Positions 27,061 to 35,907 of a stretch of DNA of 64,000 nucleotides are shown in pieces. The notes beneath the pieces are model-generated. The model was given only the letters and a program-made list of their open reading frames with translations. It did no database searches and was not told the origin of the DNA. The stretch comes from an uncultured Collinsella sp. (GTDB taxonomy: Bacteria; Actinomycetota; Coriobacteriia; Coriobacteriales; Coriobacteriaceae), in assembly GCA_905208635.1 (NCBI GenBank), contig CAJLPX010000007.1, positions 1-64,000 of the forward strand. The letters are read 5' to 3'. A program made the translations under genes and the position numbers. Position 1 is the stretch's first letter. Each line of letters starts with the position of its first letter.

Positions 27061-28061
27061 CACCGGGCATCGCCCCCCGAAGCGGGACGAACGTCGCGAA
27101 GGCAGCGCCCATCCCAGGTGGCGGCCCATGCGCCGCCCGGCTCGGTATGCACGTCGAAGTATCCAATTTTCGGGACAGCTAACTCGGAGAGCAGCGCTTT
27201 CACGGTACCCGCGTGAACGACGAAGACGGCGCGCCCACTCCCCTGGGCACGCTCCGATTTGCACGCCTCCCGAAACGCCGCGACGACGCGGCGGGTGAAA
27301 TCGCTCTTGCCCTCGCCATGCGGGCAGCGCGTCTCGCACCAGGAGTCTACCCAGGCGCGGTAGCGCGCATCCTCTTTAAGCTCGGCGGCGCTTCGTCCCT
27401 CGAAGTCGCCGAAATCCATCTCGCGCAGACCGGGGCACGCCATAAGCTCCGCGTTCGGGAAGAGGATACGCGCCGTCTGGTCGGTGCGGGCCATGCCGCT
27501 CGTGATAACACGGAACACGTCACGATAGCACGCGAGGTCGCGCAAAGCGCGCTCGCCCGCGCTCGACAGGGGCTCGTCGGTGCCCGCCCCGCTGTAGCGA
27601 TGGTCTTCCGTGCCCGCCGTGGCACCATGGCGCACGAAGACGACTTCCAAAGGCGCGCCCGCGCCCTGCGTCCCTCGAGGCGCATCATCAAGATTTCCCT
27701 TGATGACCTGGGGAATCCCGCACGTCATGCGCACGACGACGTCGGCGCGCGCAGCGAGCGCGCATCCCAGGCGCCCCGCGCGCTCGCGCCATTGGGCGTC
27801 TTCCGCACGCATAGGGACGACCCCCGAGCCGACCAAGGACAGAATCACTACATCGAAGCCGATCAGCCGCTCGAGCGCCCGGTCAGCGTCGAGCGCGCGT
27901 ACGAGTTCCTCAGCACAGTAAGCGACACGGCCGGCAAAAGCCGCGGGCACGCCGCCCTCCGCAAACTGCGCCGCGTCGACGAAATCGTCCGCCGCGAACC
28001 CGAGCTTTTCGCGCACGAAGGTCCTCTTCCCCGAATGCGCGCCACCTACCACGAGCATCAT
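27060..28061 (-). CDS. Fusion of a reduced CobU-like domain with a CobC-type phosphatase
   Basis: A 333-residue protein. Residues 1-~150 resemble CobU, adenosylcobinamide kinase/guanylyltransferase: a P-loop-like VVGGAHSGKR start and a CobU-like end (LVGSGVVPM, then AGRLGCALAARADVVV and CGIPQVIKG). The middle is shorter than CobU and lacks a clear RHRxxR guanylylation motif, and the residue after the P-loop Lys is Arg rather than Ser/Thr, so the kinase may be inactive. Residues ~160-333 form a histidine phosphatase with VFVRHGATAG, the later Glu (LREMDFGDFEG) and VVHAGTV, fitting CobC, alpha-ribazole-phosphate phosphatase. A separate intact cobU lies two genes upstream. ATGATG offers starts at 28061 and 28058. 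Confidence 0.8.
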   Translation of the reverse strand: MMLVVGGAHSGKRTFVREKLGFAADDFVDAAQFAEGGVPAAFAGRVAYCAEELVRALDADRALERLIGFDVVILSLVGSGVVPMRAEDAQWRERAGRLGCALAARADVVVRMTCGIPQVIKGNLDDAPRGTQGAGAPLEVVFVRHGATAGTEDHRYSGAGTDEPLSSAGERALRDLACYRDVFRVITSGMARTDQTARILFPNAELMACPGLREMDFGDFEGRSAAELKEDARYRAWVDSWCETRCPHGEGKSDFTRRVVAAFREACKSERAQGSGRAVFVVHAGTVKALLSELAVPKIGYFDVHTEPGGAWAATWDGRCLRDVRPASGGDAR

Positions 28062-28825
28062 AGGAGCATGCCCCCCGCCACCAGCATGGCAAGCATCGCG
28101 AGCTCGGCCCATTGCAGAAACCATCCGGCCAAATCCCCCGTCACCCCGCCGAAGCGGGACAGGGCAACATGGCGGTACCACGCGAGCGCCAAAAGCCCCG
28201 CCACCGCCATAAGGGCGCCGACGGCCTGAGCGCACGCGACCATCCCTGCAGCCGAAGCCGCAGCGAAAGCGCAAAGCGGCACGACGATCGCCGCGCGCTT
28301 CTTAGCAGGCGAGAGCCCCGCGGCCATGCCGTCCGCACGCGCGGCAGGCCAGCATTCAACGGCGAGCCCCGAAAGCGAGCGGGAGAACACGAGCGAGCAC
28401 AGAAGCGCGAGGAACGCCCCCGCCGTAAGCGGCAGCGCGGTGAACAGGGAAAACTGCAGAATAAGGTACACAACAACACCGATGACCCCGAAGGCGCCCG
28501 CCCGCGGGTCGTGCATGATCTCGAGCTTTCGCTCGCGCGGGGCCCAACTTGCAAGCGCATCGGAGGTGTCGCAGAGCCCGTCTAGGTGGATGCCTCCCGT
28601 CACCGCCACAGGCAGCGCCACGAGCACGGCCGCGACGATGGTCGCGGGCACGCCGAGCAGGTTCGCCACGTACCCCCACGCCGTCATGAGGAAGCCTTCC
28701 GCAAGGCCCACCAGGGGAAACGCGGCAAGCGCATGGGTTGACCCGAAATCGGTCCAGGCCGATTTCGGGACGGGGATGCGCGAGAACGTTCCGAACGCCG
28801 CGCCGATTGCCTCTGCTATCTTCAC
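28058..28825 (-). CDS. cobS: Adenosylcobinamide-GDP ribazoletransferase (cobalamin synthase)
   Basis: A 255-residue polytopic membrane protein. FSRIPVP near the N-terminus, GGIHLDGLCDTSDAL (~76-90), MHDPRAGAFG and GGVTGDLAGW near the C-terminus are the CobS signatures. It joins activated cobinamide with alpha-ribazole (phosphate) at the membrane, the last assembly step. The start is GTG at 28825 and overlaps the cobU stop by 4 nt (GTGA). Confidence 0.94.
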   Translation of the reverse strand: MKIAEAIGAAFGTFSRIPVPKSAWTDFGSTHALAAFPLVGLAEGFLMTAWGYVANLLGVPATIVAAVLVALPVAVTGGIHLDGLCDTSDALASWAPRERKLEIMHDPRAGAFGVIGVVVYLILQFSLFTALPLTAGAFLALLCSLVFSRSLSGLAVECWPAARADGMAAGLSPAKKRAAIVVPLCAFAAASAAGMVACAQAVGALMAVAGLLALAWYRHVALSRFGGVTGDLAGWFLQWAELAMLAMLVAGGMLL

Positions 28826-29370
28826 CTTGTAGGTCCTTCACCTTTCATCCACACGGGAATCCCGCATACCACCTCGACTGCGCGGTCGGCCAGCGCCGCC
28901 ACGCCCGCGTTCACGCGCGCGAGCGCGCGCCTCCATGCCTCGGTCCCCTCATCGTAGCGCATCTCATCGGCGAACACGTCGACGGTGACCACCACCGTAT
29001 ACGCAGCGGCCTGAGCGAGCCGTTCGATGCCTCCGAGCACCTCGCGCGCCACAGCGTCAGGGTCACGCGGGGACAAGCCGCCTTCCGCGAAAAGCTCGTT
29101 CGCAACCAGGTTGCCCACGTCTTCCAAAAGAAGCGTGCAGCCGCGCGGAAGCTCGGGCACTGCGGCGCCCACGTCACGCGTGCGCTCGAGGGTGGAAAAC
29201 CCCTTGCCCTCGCGCAGCGCCCGATGGCGCGCGATGCGGCGGGTGCCCTCTTCCCCGAAGGGCTCCATCGTTGCCAGGTACACGCGGGGGCCGTCGTGCC
29301 CGAGGCACAGAGACTCGGCGTAGGCGCTCTTGCCGCTCGCGGCGGCGCCGATAACGAGCGTCACCGTCAT
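28822..29370 (-). CDS. cobU: Adenosylcobinamide kinase / guanylyltransferase
   Basis: A 182-residue protein of normal CobU length. The P-loop is IGAAASGKSAYAE (~7-19); RRIARHRALR (~44-53) carries the His expected to be guanylylated; it ends VEVVCGIPVWMKGEGP. It phosphorylates adenosylcobinamide and adds GMP. The ATG overlaps the cobT stop by 4 nt. It is the intact copy; a second, reduced CobU-like domain occurs in the fusion gene downstream of cobS. Confidence 0.92.
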   Translation of the reverse strand: MTVTLVIGAAASGKSAYAESLCLGHDGPRVYLATMEPFGEEGTRRIARHRALREGKGFSTLERTRDVGAAVPELPRGCTLLLEDVGNLVANELFAEGGLSPRDPDAVAREVLGGIERLAQAAAYTVVVTVDVFADEMRYDEGTEAWRRALARVNAGVAALADRAVEVVCGIPVWMKGEGPTR

Positions 29371-30509
29371 TTCATGGCCTCGAAATGCTCGTAAGCAGCC
29401 ATGCCAGTCGCCGTGAACGTCTTCCCATCCCGGTATACGCGCAGCGCCGAATCCAGAAGGGGCAGATACGCCATGGCGCCCGCGCCCTCGCCCAAGTGCA
29501 TGCCTGCGTCGAGGGGTGCCTTTATGCCGAGCTCGAGAAGGAGCTCCTGGCTTGCGGGTTCGCTTGATGCGTGGGTGCCCACGAGGTAGCCCAAGGCGTT
29601 GGGGCACAGGCGCGCCGCGCACAGAGCCGCCGTGCAGGATATGACCCCGTCGAGGAGCGCCGGCGCCTTCGAGGCCGCGGCCCCCAGGTAGAAGCCGCAA
29701 ATCGCCGCGATGTCGAAGCCGCCCACCTTCGAGAGCACGTCGATCGGGTCGGCGGGATCGGGCGAGTTCGCGTCGATAGCGCGCTCGACCACGTCGCGCT
29801 TGCGCGCGAGCGAGGCGTCCGAGAGCCCCGCGCCGCGCCCGACGAGGCTCCGCGCGTCCGCCCGGATGAGCACTGCGGCCACCGCCGCCGAGGTGGTCGT
29901 GTTGCCGATGCCCATCTCGCCCGAGGCCAGAAGGCGCACGCCGGCGCGGGCAAGCCCGCACGCGACGGCGATACCGACCTCGATCGCGCGCACGGCCCCA
30001 TCGCGAGACATAGCGGGGCCGTGCGCGATGTTGCCGCTCCCCCGCCGCACGTTCGCGCGCACCATGCGCGCGTCTTCTATACCCCGGGCCATACCCACGT
30101 CGACGGGCACGACCTCGGCACCCGCGAACGCCGCCATGCGGCAGGCGCTCGTGGCCCCCTCGCACATGTTGCGCGCGACGGCTCGCGTCACGTCTTGCCC
30201 GCTTTGCGACACGCCTTCGGCAACGACCCCGTTGTCGGAGAAGAATACCGCGAGCGCACGGGGAAACTCGGCCACCTCGGCGCTCCCCTGAGCTGCGGCG
30301 ATACACGCGACGGCGTCTTCAAAGTCGCCCAATCCCCCCAAGGGGTGCGCGATGGAATCCCACGCGGCGTACGCGGCGGCGCGGGCACACTCGTCTGCGG
30401 GCGCGATCCGGGAGAGCGTGGCTTCGAGCACGGCGCCCGGCGCCGACGAGAACGCACGCTCGACTTCCTCGCGGATGCAGGCAAGCGCGGTTTCGGTTGC
30501 TTCAGCCAT
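29367..30509 (-). CDS. cobT: Nicotinate-nucleotide-DMB phosphoribosyltransferase
   Basis: A 380-residue CobT protein that attaches ribose phosphate from nicotinate mononucleotide to the lower-ligand base. Family motifs are FFSDNGVVAEGVSQSGQDVT (~88), LLASGEMGIGNTTTSAAV, and LGEGAGAM near the C-terminus (catalytic Glu region). The ATG at 30509 is chosen since GAGGAGG lies 4 nt upstream; it overlaps the cbiA stop by 8 nt. No benzimidazole synthesis genes (bza, bluB) are in the window, so the lower ligand is unknown. Confidence 0.93.
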   Translation of the reverse strand: MAEATETALACIREEVERAFSSAPGAVLEATLSRIAPADECARAAAYAAWDSIAHPLGGLGDFEDAVACIAAAQGSAEVAEFPRALAVFFSDNGVVAEGVSQSGQDVTRAVARNMCEGATSACRMAAFAGAEVVPVDVGMARGIEDARMVRANVRRGSGNIAHGPAMSRDGAVRAIEVGIAVACGLARAGVRLLASGEMGIGNTTTSAAVAAVLIRADARSLVGRGAGLSDASLARKRDVVERAIDANSPDPADPIDVLSKVGGFDIAAICGFYLGAAASKAPALLDGVISCTAALCAARLCPNALGYLVGTHASSEPASQELLLELGIKAPLDAGMHLGEGAGAMAYLPLLDSALRVYRDGKTFTATGMAAYEHFEAMK

Positions 30510-31884
30510 GCAGCCTCCTCTCTGCGAACGACGCTGCGGCAGACGCGAACGCGCGCGCAACGTCGGGGTTCGCAGGATAGTACACATGCGGGAAGCCCGC
30601 CACCAGGGACGGGGTAGTCGTCATGCACGGCCAGCCCTTGTCGCGCCGGGGCTTCTGCGCCCAGAAGTCGCCGCCCGGGCAGGCGGACTGCCAGTAGTGG
30701 AACTCGTGCGCGCGGATGCGTGTGCCGCGCGGCCCGTAGAGCCCGTCGCGTTGGGAAGTGAGCTCCACGTACCCGAAATGGGACAGCCTTCCCCCGTTCT
30801 CGCTTGCGCCCTCAAGGGCGCCCGCAACAGGCCAGCGCCGCCCCTCGCTATCGGCGATTTCGCGCTGCAGGTACAGAAACCCACCGCATTCGGCGACCGT
30901 CGGCATGCCGGATTCCACCGCGCGCCGCACCGCCTCGCGCATCGGCGCGTTCTCGGAGAGCTGCCGCGCATGGAGTTCCGGGTAGCCGCCCCCCAGATAG
31001 AGGGCGCTTGTCCCCCGGGGCAACTCGCTATCACACAAGGGGCTGAAAAAGGCCAGCTCGCAACCCAGGTCCTCGAGCGCGCGCAGGTTCTCCTCGTAGT
31101 AGAACGAGAACGCCTCGTCACGCGCGACGGCGACGATGGGCCGCGCTCCCGCGATCGGCTCCAACCGGTAAGGTTCCTCGCGGATATCGGGTGCCGTCAC
31201 CGCTATTTCGAGCAAGCGGTCGACGTCGACGCTCTTTTCCACCAGCTCGGCCATCTTGTCGATGCGCGCGGAGAGCTGCTCGACCTCGTCGGCGGTCACA
31301 AGCCCCAGATGCCGGCTTTCGAGCGAGAACGCCTCGTCGGCGGGGATATTCCCCAAAACCGCGACGCCCGTGTGCTTCTCGATCGCAGGCGCCGCGTAGG
31401 CGCAGGCAGCGGCGCTCGTCTTGTTCAGCACGACGCCGCGCACGTTCGCACAAGGCAGGAACTCGGCAATGCCGCGGATTACGGCGGCGAGCGATAAAGA
31501 CGCCCCGCGCCCGTTCACCACTAAAACGACCGGCGTTTCCGTGTCGCGCGCAACCTGGTAGCTGCTCGCGTCGGCCACGCCGGGCGCCATGCCGTCGTAG
31601 AAGCCCATAACCCCCTCGAGCACCGCGACATCCGCGCCCGCGGCGCCGCGTGCGAGCAGGGCGCGCAGCGTCGGGGCGTCGGTGAAGAAGCCGTCTAAAT
31701 TGCCCGAGCGCGCACCCACGACGCGGCGATGAAAGAGCGGGTCAATGTAGTCGGGTCCGCATTTGAAGGCCGCGCATGCAAGGCCGCGACGCGCGAGCGC
31801 GCGCAGGAGCGCGCACGTGACGACCGTCTTGCCGCTCCCGCTCGAGGGCGCAGCGACCATGAAGCGCGGGATGGACGTGCTCAC
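30502..31884 (-). CDS. cbiA: Cobyrinic acid a,c-diamide synthase
   Basis: A 460-residue two-domain amidotransferase. The N-terminal ATP-dependent domain has PSSGSGKTVVTCAL and KCGPDYIDPLFH; the C-terminal GATase domain has the nucleophile Cys in VAECGGFLYLQ and His in AHEFHYW. It amidates the a and c side chains. A GTG start at 31884 overlaps the cbiET stop by 4 nt (GTGA). Confidence 0.94.
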   Translation of the reverse strand: MSTSIPRFMVAAPSSGSGKTVVTCALLRALARRGLACAAFKCGPDYIDPLFHRRVVGARSGNLDGFFTDAPTLRALLARGAAGADVAVLEGVMGFYDGMAPGVADASSYQVARDTETPVVLVVNGRGASLSLAAVIRGIAEFLPCANVRGVVLNKTSAAACAYAAPAIEKHTGVAVLGNIPADEAFSLESRHLGLVTADEVEQLSARIDKMAELVEKSVDVDRLLEIAVTAPDIREEPYRLEPIAGARPIVAVARDEAFSFYYEENLRALEDLGCELAFFSPLCDSELPRGTSALYLGGGYPELHARQLSENAPMREAVRRAVESGMPTVAECGGFLYLQREIADSEGRRWPVAGALEGASENGGRLSHFGYVELTSQRDGLYGPRGTRIRAHEFHYWQSACPGGDFWAQKPRRDKGWPCMTTTPSLVAGFPHVYYPANPDVARAFASAAASFAERRLHG

Positions 31885-33353
31885 CGGGCGCCGCCTTCCC
31901 CACCTGCGGCGTTGCAGTTAGCAAGCGAGACCACCTCAACGGATGGTTTCCCCTCGGCAGAGGGGTCCTCCCCGACAGGTGACTCAACAAGCGCCCCGAC
32001 ATCGGCAAGCTCCTCGGCATCCGCGCCCGCACCACGCGCGCTGACGAGGAACACGGGGTTTTGCGCCTTCATAAGATGGTGCGAGCCTACAGCCTCGGCA
32101 CGGGCGGCCGACACCTGGCACGCCTCGAACTCCTTAAAGCGCGAACCCGAGAGGAGCGCGCACGCCTCGGTGAGCGTCTCAACGGTGACGCATGGCACGC
32201 ACAGGCGAACCTGCGAGTTCTTCTCGAGCGCCGCCTCCACGATGGAGGGAAGCTCGCCCGCGCTCCCGCCGACGAACACGGCGTCGGGGTCGGGCAGTTT
32301 CGCGAGCGCTTCGGGGGCGACACCGGGGACCGCATGCACGTTGCCGCACCCGAATGCATCCGCGTTCTCTCGGATGAGCCGCACGCCGGCCGCGTTGCGC
32401 TCGACCGCCCATACCGACCCCGCTCGCGCGACGAGCGCCGCCTCGATCGACACGCTCCCCGTGCCGGCGCCGACATCCCACACGGTGTCGGTCGCGGTAA
32501 GGCGCAGCTTCGCGAGCGCGACGGCGCGCACCTCCTGCTTGGTCATGGGAACGTCGCCGCGGATGAAGAGCTCGTCGGGAATGCCCGAGGAAGCGTACGG
32601 CCAGCGGGGGCTCGCGGCGTGGAATGCGCCCGCAGAGTCCGCCACGAAAGAAGCCGCCGCGGGCGCAGATGCGCCAGCCGGCGCCTCGGAGGCTGCACTA
32701 GAGTTCGCAGGCGACCCGGCGCAGCCTGCGAACTCGATAAGCATCACGTTCAAGTCGTCGAACGTCTGACCTGCGATTTCACTTGCGGTCGCGCAGGTGA
32801 TGCGCTCGTCGGGGTACGACAGGCGCTCGGCCACCGTCACGCGCGCGTCCTCGAAGCCCGCCTGCACAAGCTCGCCCGAAAGCCGCGAGGGGTCTTCCCC
32901 GCCCGACGTGGCGAGGAAGAGCTCACCTGCGCGCTCGGCCTCGGCCACGATGTCGCACGCCACGCCGTGAGCGCTCACGAAGCGCCAATCCTGCCATGGA
33001 CGCGCGAGGCGCGCGGCGAGATACGACGCTGAGCTTATGCCGGGAATGACGCGCACGTCCACCTGCGCGTCGCCGGAGAGCGCCTCCACCAGGCGGCGCG
33101 CGCCGCTGAACAGCCCCACATCGCCCGTCATCACGACCACGGCGCGCTGCCACGATGCCGCATCGGTGAGCGCGGCGACGATGTCCGCCGTCTTAACGAG
33201 CTCGCATCTCACCACGTCGGGCGGCACGTCGATGCCGACAAGTGCGCGATGAGCGCCGATGACCACGTCGGCGATGTCGATCGCGTCGAGCGCCGCGCGC
33301 GAGAGCAAGTCGGGGTTTCCGGGCCCCGCCCCGATGATCGTTACCTTTCGCAT
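31881..33353 (-). CDS. cbiET: Cobalt-precorrin-7 C5-methyltransferase / C15-methyltransferase-decarboxylase fusion
   Basis: A 490-residue fusion. Residues 1-~205 form a CbiE methyltransferase (VTIIGAGPGNPDLLS; VMTGDVGLFSGA). An Ala/Ser-rich linker of ~45 residues follows. CbiT starts near GIPDELFIRGDVPMTKQEVR and has SAM motif VWDVGAGTGSVSIE and FVGGSAGELPSI. Together they methylate C5 and C15 and decarboxylate the C12 acetate, as CobL does. A further low-complexity tail of ~45 residues ends the protein. The ATG at 33353 overlaps cbiH by 13 nt, with GGGAG upstream. Confidence 0.92.
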   Translation of the reverse strand: MRKVTIIGAGPGNPDLLSRAALDAIDIADVVIGAHRALVGIDVPPDVVRCELVKTADIVAALTDAASWQRAVVVMTGDVGLFSGARRLVEALSGDAQVDVRVIPGISSASYLAARLARPWQDWRFVSAHGVACDIVAEAERAGELFLATSGGEDPSRLSGELVQAGFEDARVTVAERLSYPDERITCATASEIAGQTFDDLNVMLIEFAGCAGSPANSSAASEAPAGASAPAAASFVADSAGAFHAASPRWPYASSGIPDELFIRGDVPMTKQEVRAVALAKLRLTATDTVWDVGAGTGSVSIEAALVARAGSVWAVERNAAGVRLIRENADAFGCGNVHAVPGVAPEALAKLPDPDAVFVGGSAGELPSIVEAALEKNSQVRLCVPCVTVETLTEACALLSGSRFKEFEACQVSAARAEAVGSHHLMKAQNPVFLVSARGAGADAEELADVGALVESPVGEDPSAEGKPSVEVVSLANCNAAGGEGGAR

Positions 33354-34084
33354 GGAATCTCCCGATACCCGCGCGGCGTGACCATACGGCCGCCTACGCG
33401 CTTCGTGTCCGCGTTGCCGACGAACACGGTGGTGAACATGTCTGCATCGAACTCCCCCAGCTCGGAGAGCCTGCACATACCCGACTGCTGCCCCTCGCGC
33501 CCGATGTTGCGCACCCAGCCGCAGAGCGTGTCGGGGGCCTTCCATTCGAGCATAATCTTCGCCGCGCGCGAGAGCCTGTCGGCGCGCTTTCTGCTGCGCG
33601 GGTTGTACAAACAGATGCAGAAGTCGGCGCTCGCCACGGCGGCGAGCCTGCGCTCGATGACCTCCCACGGCGTGAGCAGGTCAGAGAGCGACACGACCGC
33701 GAAATCGTGGGCAAGCGGGGCGCCGAGCACCGCCGACCCGCTCTGAGCCGCGGTGGCCCCGGCGATAACTTCCACGTCTACATCGGGGTAGTCCTCCGCA
33801 AGCTCCAGCACGGGGCTCGCCATGCCGTACACGCCCGCGTCACCGCTGCACACGAGCGCCACGGCTTCTCCGCTCTGCGCGCGCGAAAGCGCCAGGCGGC
33901 ACCGTTCGACCTCGTGCATCATCGGCGTCGCGAGATGCGCCGCGTCGGGCACGGCGGCGAGCGCGAGCTCCACGTATTTCGTGTACCCCACAACGATGTC
34001 GGCCGCCTCGAGCGCGCGCCGAGCCGCAATCGTCATGCCGTCGGGGCCGCCCGGGCCAATCCCCACCACGAAGAGCTTTCCCAT
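33341..34084 (-). CDS. cbiH: Cobalt-factor III / precorrin-3B C17-methyltransferase
   Basis: A 247-residue tetrapyrrole methylase with LFVVGIGPGGPDGMT at the N-terminus, LVCSGDAGVYGMA, LLTPWEVIERRL and CLYNPRSRKR, the CbiH/CobJ set. It methylates C17 and drives ring contraction. The ATG at 34084 is preferred to the GTG at 34087, since AAGGAG then sits 5 nt upstream; the stop of cbiG overlaps by 1 nt (TGATG). Confidence 0.92.
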   Translation of the reverse strand: MGKLFVVGIGPGGPDGMTIAARRALEAADIVVGYTKYVELALAAVPDAAHLATPMMHEVERCRLALSRAQSGEAVALVCSGDAGVYGMASPVLELAEDYPDVDVEVIAGATAAQSGSAVLGAPLAHDFAVVSLSDLLTPWEVIERRLAAVASADFCICLYNPRSRKRADRLSRAAKIMLEWKAPDTLCGWVRNIGREGQQSGMCRLSELGEFDADMFTTVFVGNADTKRVGGRMVTPRGYREIPCER

Positions 34085-35217
34085 CACCGCTCCTTAAACG
34101 AAAGTTCGATAGTTACCTTGGAAAACGCGACGGTCACGCCGCCGTGAGCGAGCTTCGGGAAGAAAAGTTTGCCCCCGCCCGCGAGCGCCGCGCGCTCGCA
34201 CACGTTGTCGACCCCCACCGTCGCGCGCACGAAATCAGATGGCGAAACGCTGCCTTCGACCTGCGACAACTCCTCTGCGGAATACGTCGCGAGCGGGATA
34301 CTGCGCGCGTGGCAGAAGGCGAGCAGACCCTCCTCGCGCGCCTTAACGTCGATCGTCGCCGCCTCGCGCACGGCCGAAGGCGAGATGCCCGCCTGCCCGC
34401 ACGCGAGAAGAAACGCCTCCCCGATCGCTTCGGTGCACGCACCGCGACGGCACCCTATGCCCGCAACGATGCAGGGTAAGACAAGGTGAAGCGGCTCGGG
34501 CGCAGGCGCCTGCGCCCGCACGCCCGCCGGCTTCCCCGTCACACCGGCGGGCACGACCTCGCCCGTTGTCTCCGCCGCGCGAACGGACGCACCTGCATTC
34601 GCGCCAGCGAACGGCGACACGACGATATCGGCCCGAGCGCGGTCGGACGCAATGTCAACCCCCTCAGGCGGCTGTCCCGAAATCGGCATGTCGGAATAGA
34701 GCGCCACGCGCCCGCCCGAAAGCAGCCGCGCCGACACTCGCTTGATAGCCTCGGGATTCGAAACGGCGAGCCCAGCACAGCGCGCCCACGTATCCACCGC
34801 CCACACGCCGCGGACGTCGGTCGCCGTGGTGATGACGGGGATGGCCCCTGCCGCGCGTGCCACAGTTTGCGCAAGCTCGTTCGCACCGCCCAAATGCCCC
34901 GACAAAAGCGAGACGGCAAAGCGCCCCGCCTCGTCGATCACCACAACCGCGGAATCGTTTGCCTTCGAGGCGACATGCGGCGCGATCGCCCGCACGGCGA
35001 TGCCCGCCGCGCCCACGAACAGAAGCGCGTCCGACGCTTCCCACGCGAGCGCCGTCCATGCGCGCAGGTCGGCCTTCCCCTCGCCGAACCCGCGCGAAAC
35101 GGAAACGTTCCAGCCAGAGTCATCTTCACCTGTCTGCGCGCAATCGGAAAGCGCGCGTGCGGTGCGCTCCGCCAACGCATACCCCCTCTCAGTGAACGCT
35201 ATGCAGGAAACCCTCAT
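34084..35217 (-). CDS. cbiG: Cobalt-precorrin-5A hydrolase
   Basis: A 377-residue CbiG protein that opens the delta-lactone and releases acetaldehyde. The N-terminal half has LLFVGAAGIAVRAIAPH (~65-81) and LLSGHLGGANELA (~104), the C-terminal domain has VAGIGCRRG and IDVKAREEGLLAF. An Ala/Pro-rich linker separates the halves. The ATG follows the cbiL stop with no gap (TAGATG). Confidence 0.92.
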   Translation of the reverse strand: MRVSCIAFTERGYALAERTARALSDCAQTGEDDSGWNVSVSRGFGEGKADLRAWTALAWEASDALLFVGAAGIAVRAIAPHVASKANDSAVVVIDEAGRFAVSLLSGHLGGANELAQTVARAAGAIPVITTATDVRGVWAVDTWARCAGLAVSNPEAIKRVSARLLSGGRVALYSDMPISGQPPEGVDIASDRARADIVVSPFAGANAGASVRAAETTGEVVPAGVTGKPAGVRAQAPAPEPLHLVLPCIVAGIGCRRGACTEAIGEAFLLACGQAGISPSAVREAATIDVKAREEGLLAFCHARSIPLATYSAEELSQVEGSVSPSDFVRATVGVDNVCERAALAGGGKLFFPKLAHGGVTVAFSKVTIELSFKER

Positions 35218-35907
35218 CTAGCGCACCACCATCGTCGAGAAGTAGCTGCCCCGATCGGGCACATCGTCGAGCGAGCGGTACACGCGCTCGCCCGGAAGCC
35301 CACAGTCCTCTACGAGCTCGGCACCGTCGAAGGCGCCCTCCTCGCGAAGGATGCGCTTCGTGTCCGCAAGCGAGCGGCGCGCCTTCATGACCACCTTCGT
35401 CCCCGGCCAGCCGATTGCGCGGCGAACGTCATCGTAGCCGCCGGGCACGATGTGCAGAGGCGACGACATCTCGGGCGTGAGGTCGCGCTCGAGCGCCGCG
35501 GCGACCGCGCAGAAGCTCGGCACGCCGGGAATGGCGCGCGCCTCGAACCCGCGGGCGCGCACGTCGGGCGCTATGCGCTGGAAGGTGGCGTAGATGCTTG
35601 GGTCCCCCAGGTTCAGCAGCGCGACGTCGCGGGCCGCATCCAGGTGCGCGACAAGCTCGCGAACAAGCGAGGCATGCTCGGCCGCGCGGCGCTCGGCGTC
35701 GCGCGTCATCGAGAATCGCACGGGGATCACCGTCTTGCCTGTAAGGTCGACGGCGCCGCGCACAATGTCGAGCGCGACCATGACCCCGTCCGCCGTCTGC
35801 GGTGCGGCGATGACCGGACACGATTCGATTGTGCGGACGGCCTTGATCGTGAGCAGCTCGGGGTCGCCAGGCCCCGTGCCCACCCCGTACAGCACGCCTT
35901 TACTCAT
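35218..35907 (-). CDS. cbiL: Cobalt-precorrin-2 C20-methyltransferase
   Basis: A 229-residue tetrapyrrole methylase with LYGVGTGPGDPELLTIKAV at the N-terminus, LNLGDPSIYATF and IPGVPSFCAVAAAL, the CbiL/CobI pattern. It adds the C20 methyl group to cobalt-precorrin-2. The ATG at 35907 is chosen (MSKGVLYGVG); it overlaps the cbiD stop by 8 nt (ATGAGTAA). Confidence 0.93.
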   Translation of the reverse strand: MSKGVLYGVGTGPGDPELLTIKAVRTIESCPVIAAPQTADGVMVALDIVRGAVDLTGKTVIPVRFSMTRDAERRAAEHASLVRELVAHLDAARDVALLNLGDPSIYATFQRIAPDVRARGFEARAIPGVPSFCAVAAALERDLTPEMSSPLHIVPGGYDDVRRAIGWPGTKVVMKARRSLADTKRILREEGAFDGAELVEDCGLPGERVYRSLDDVPDRGSYFSTMVVR

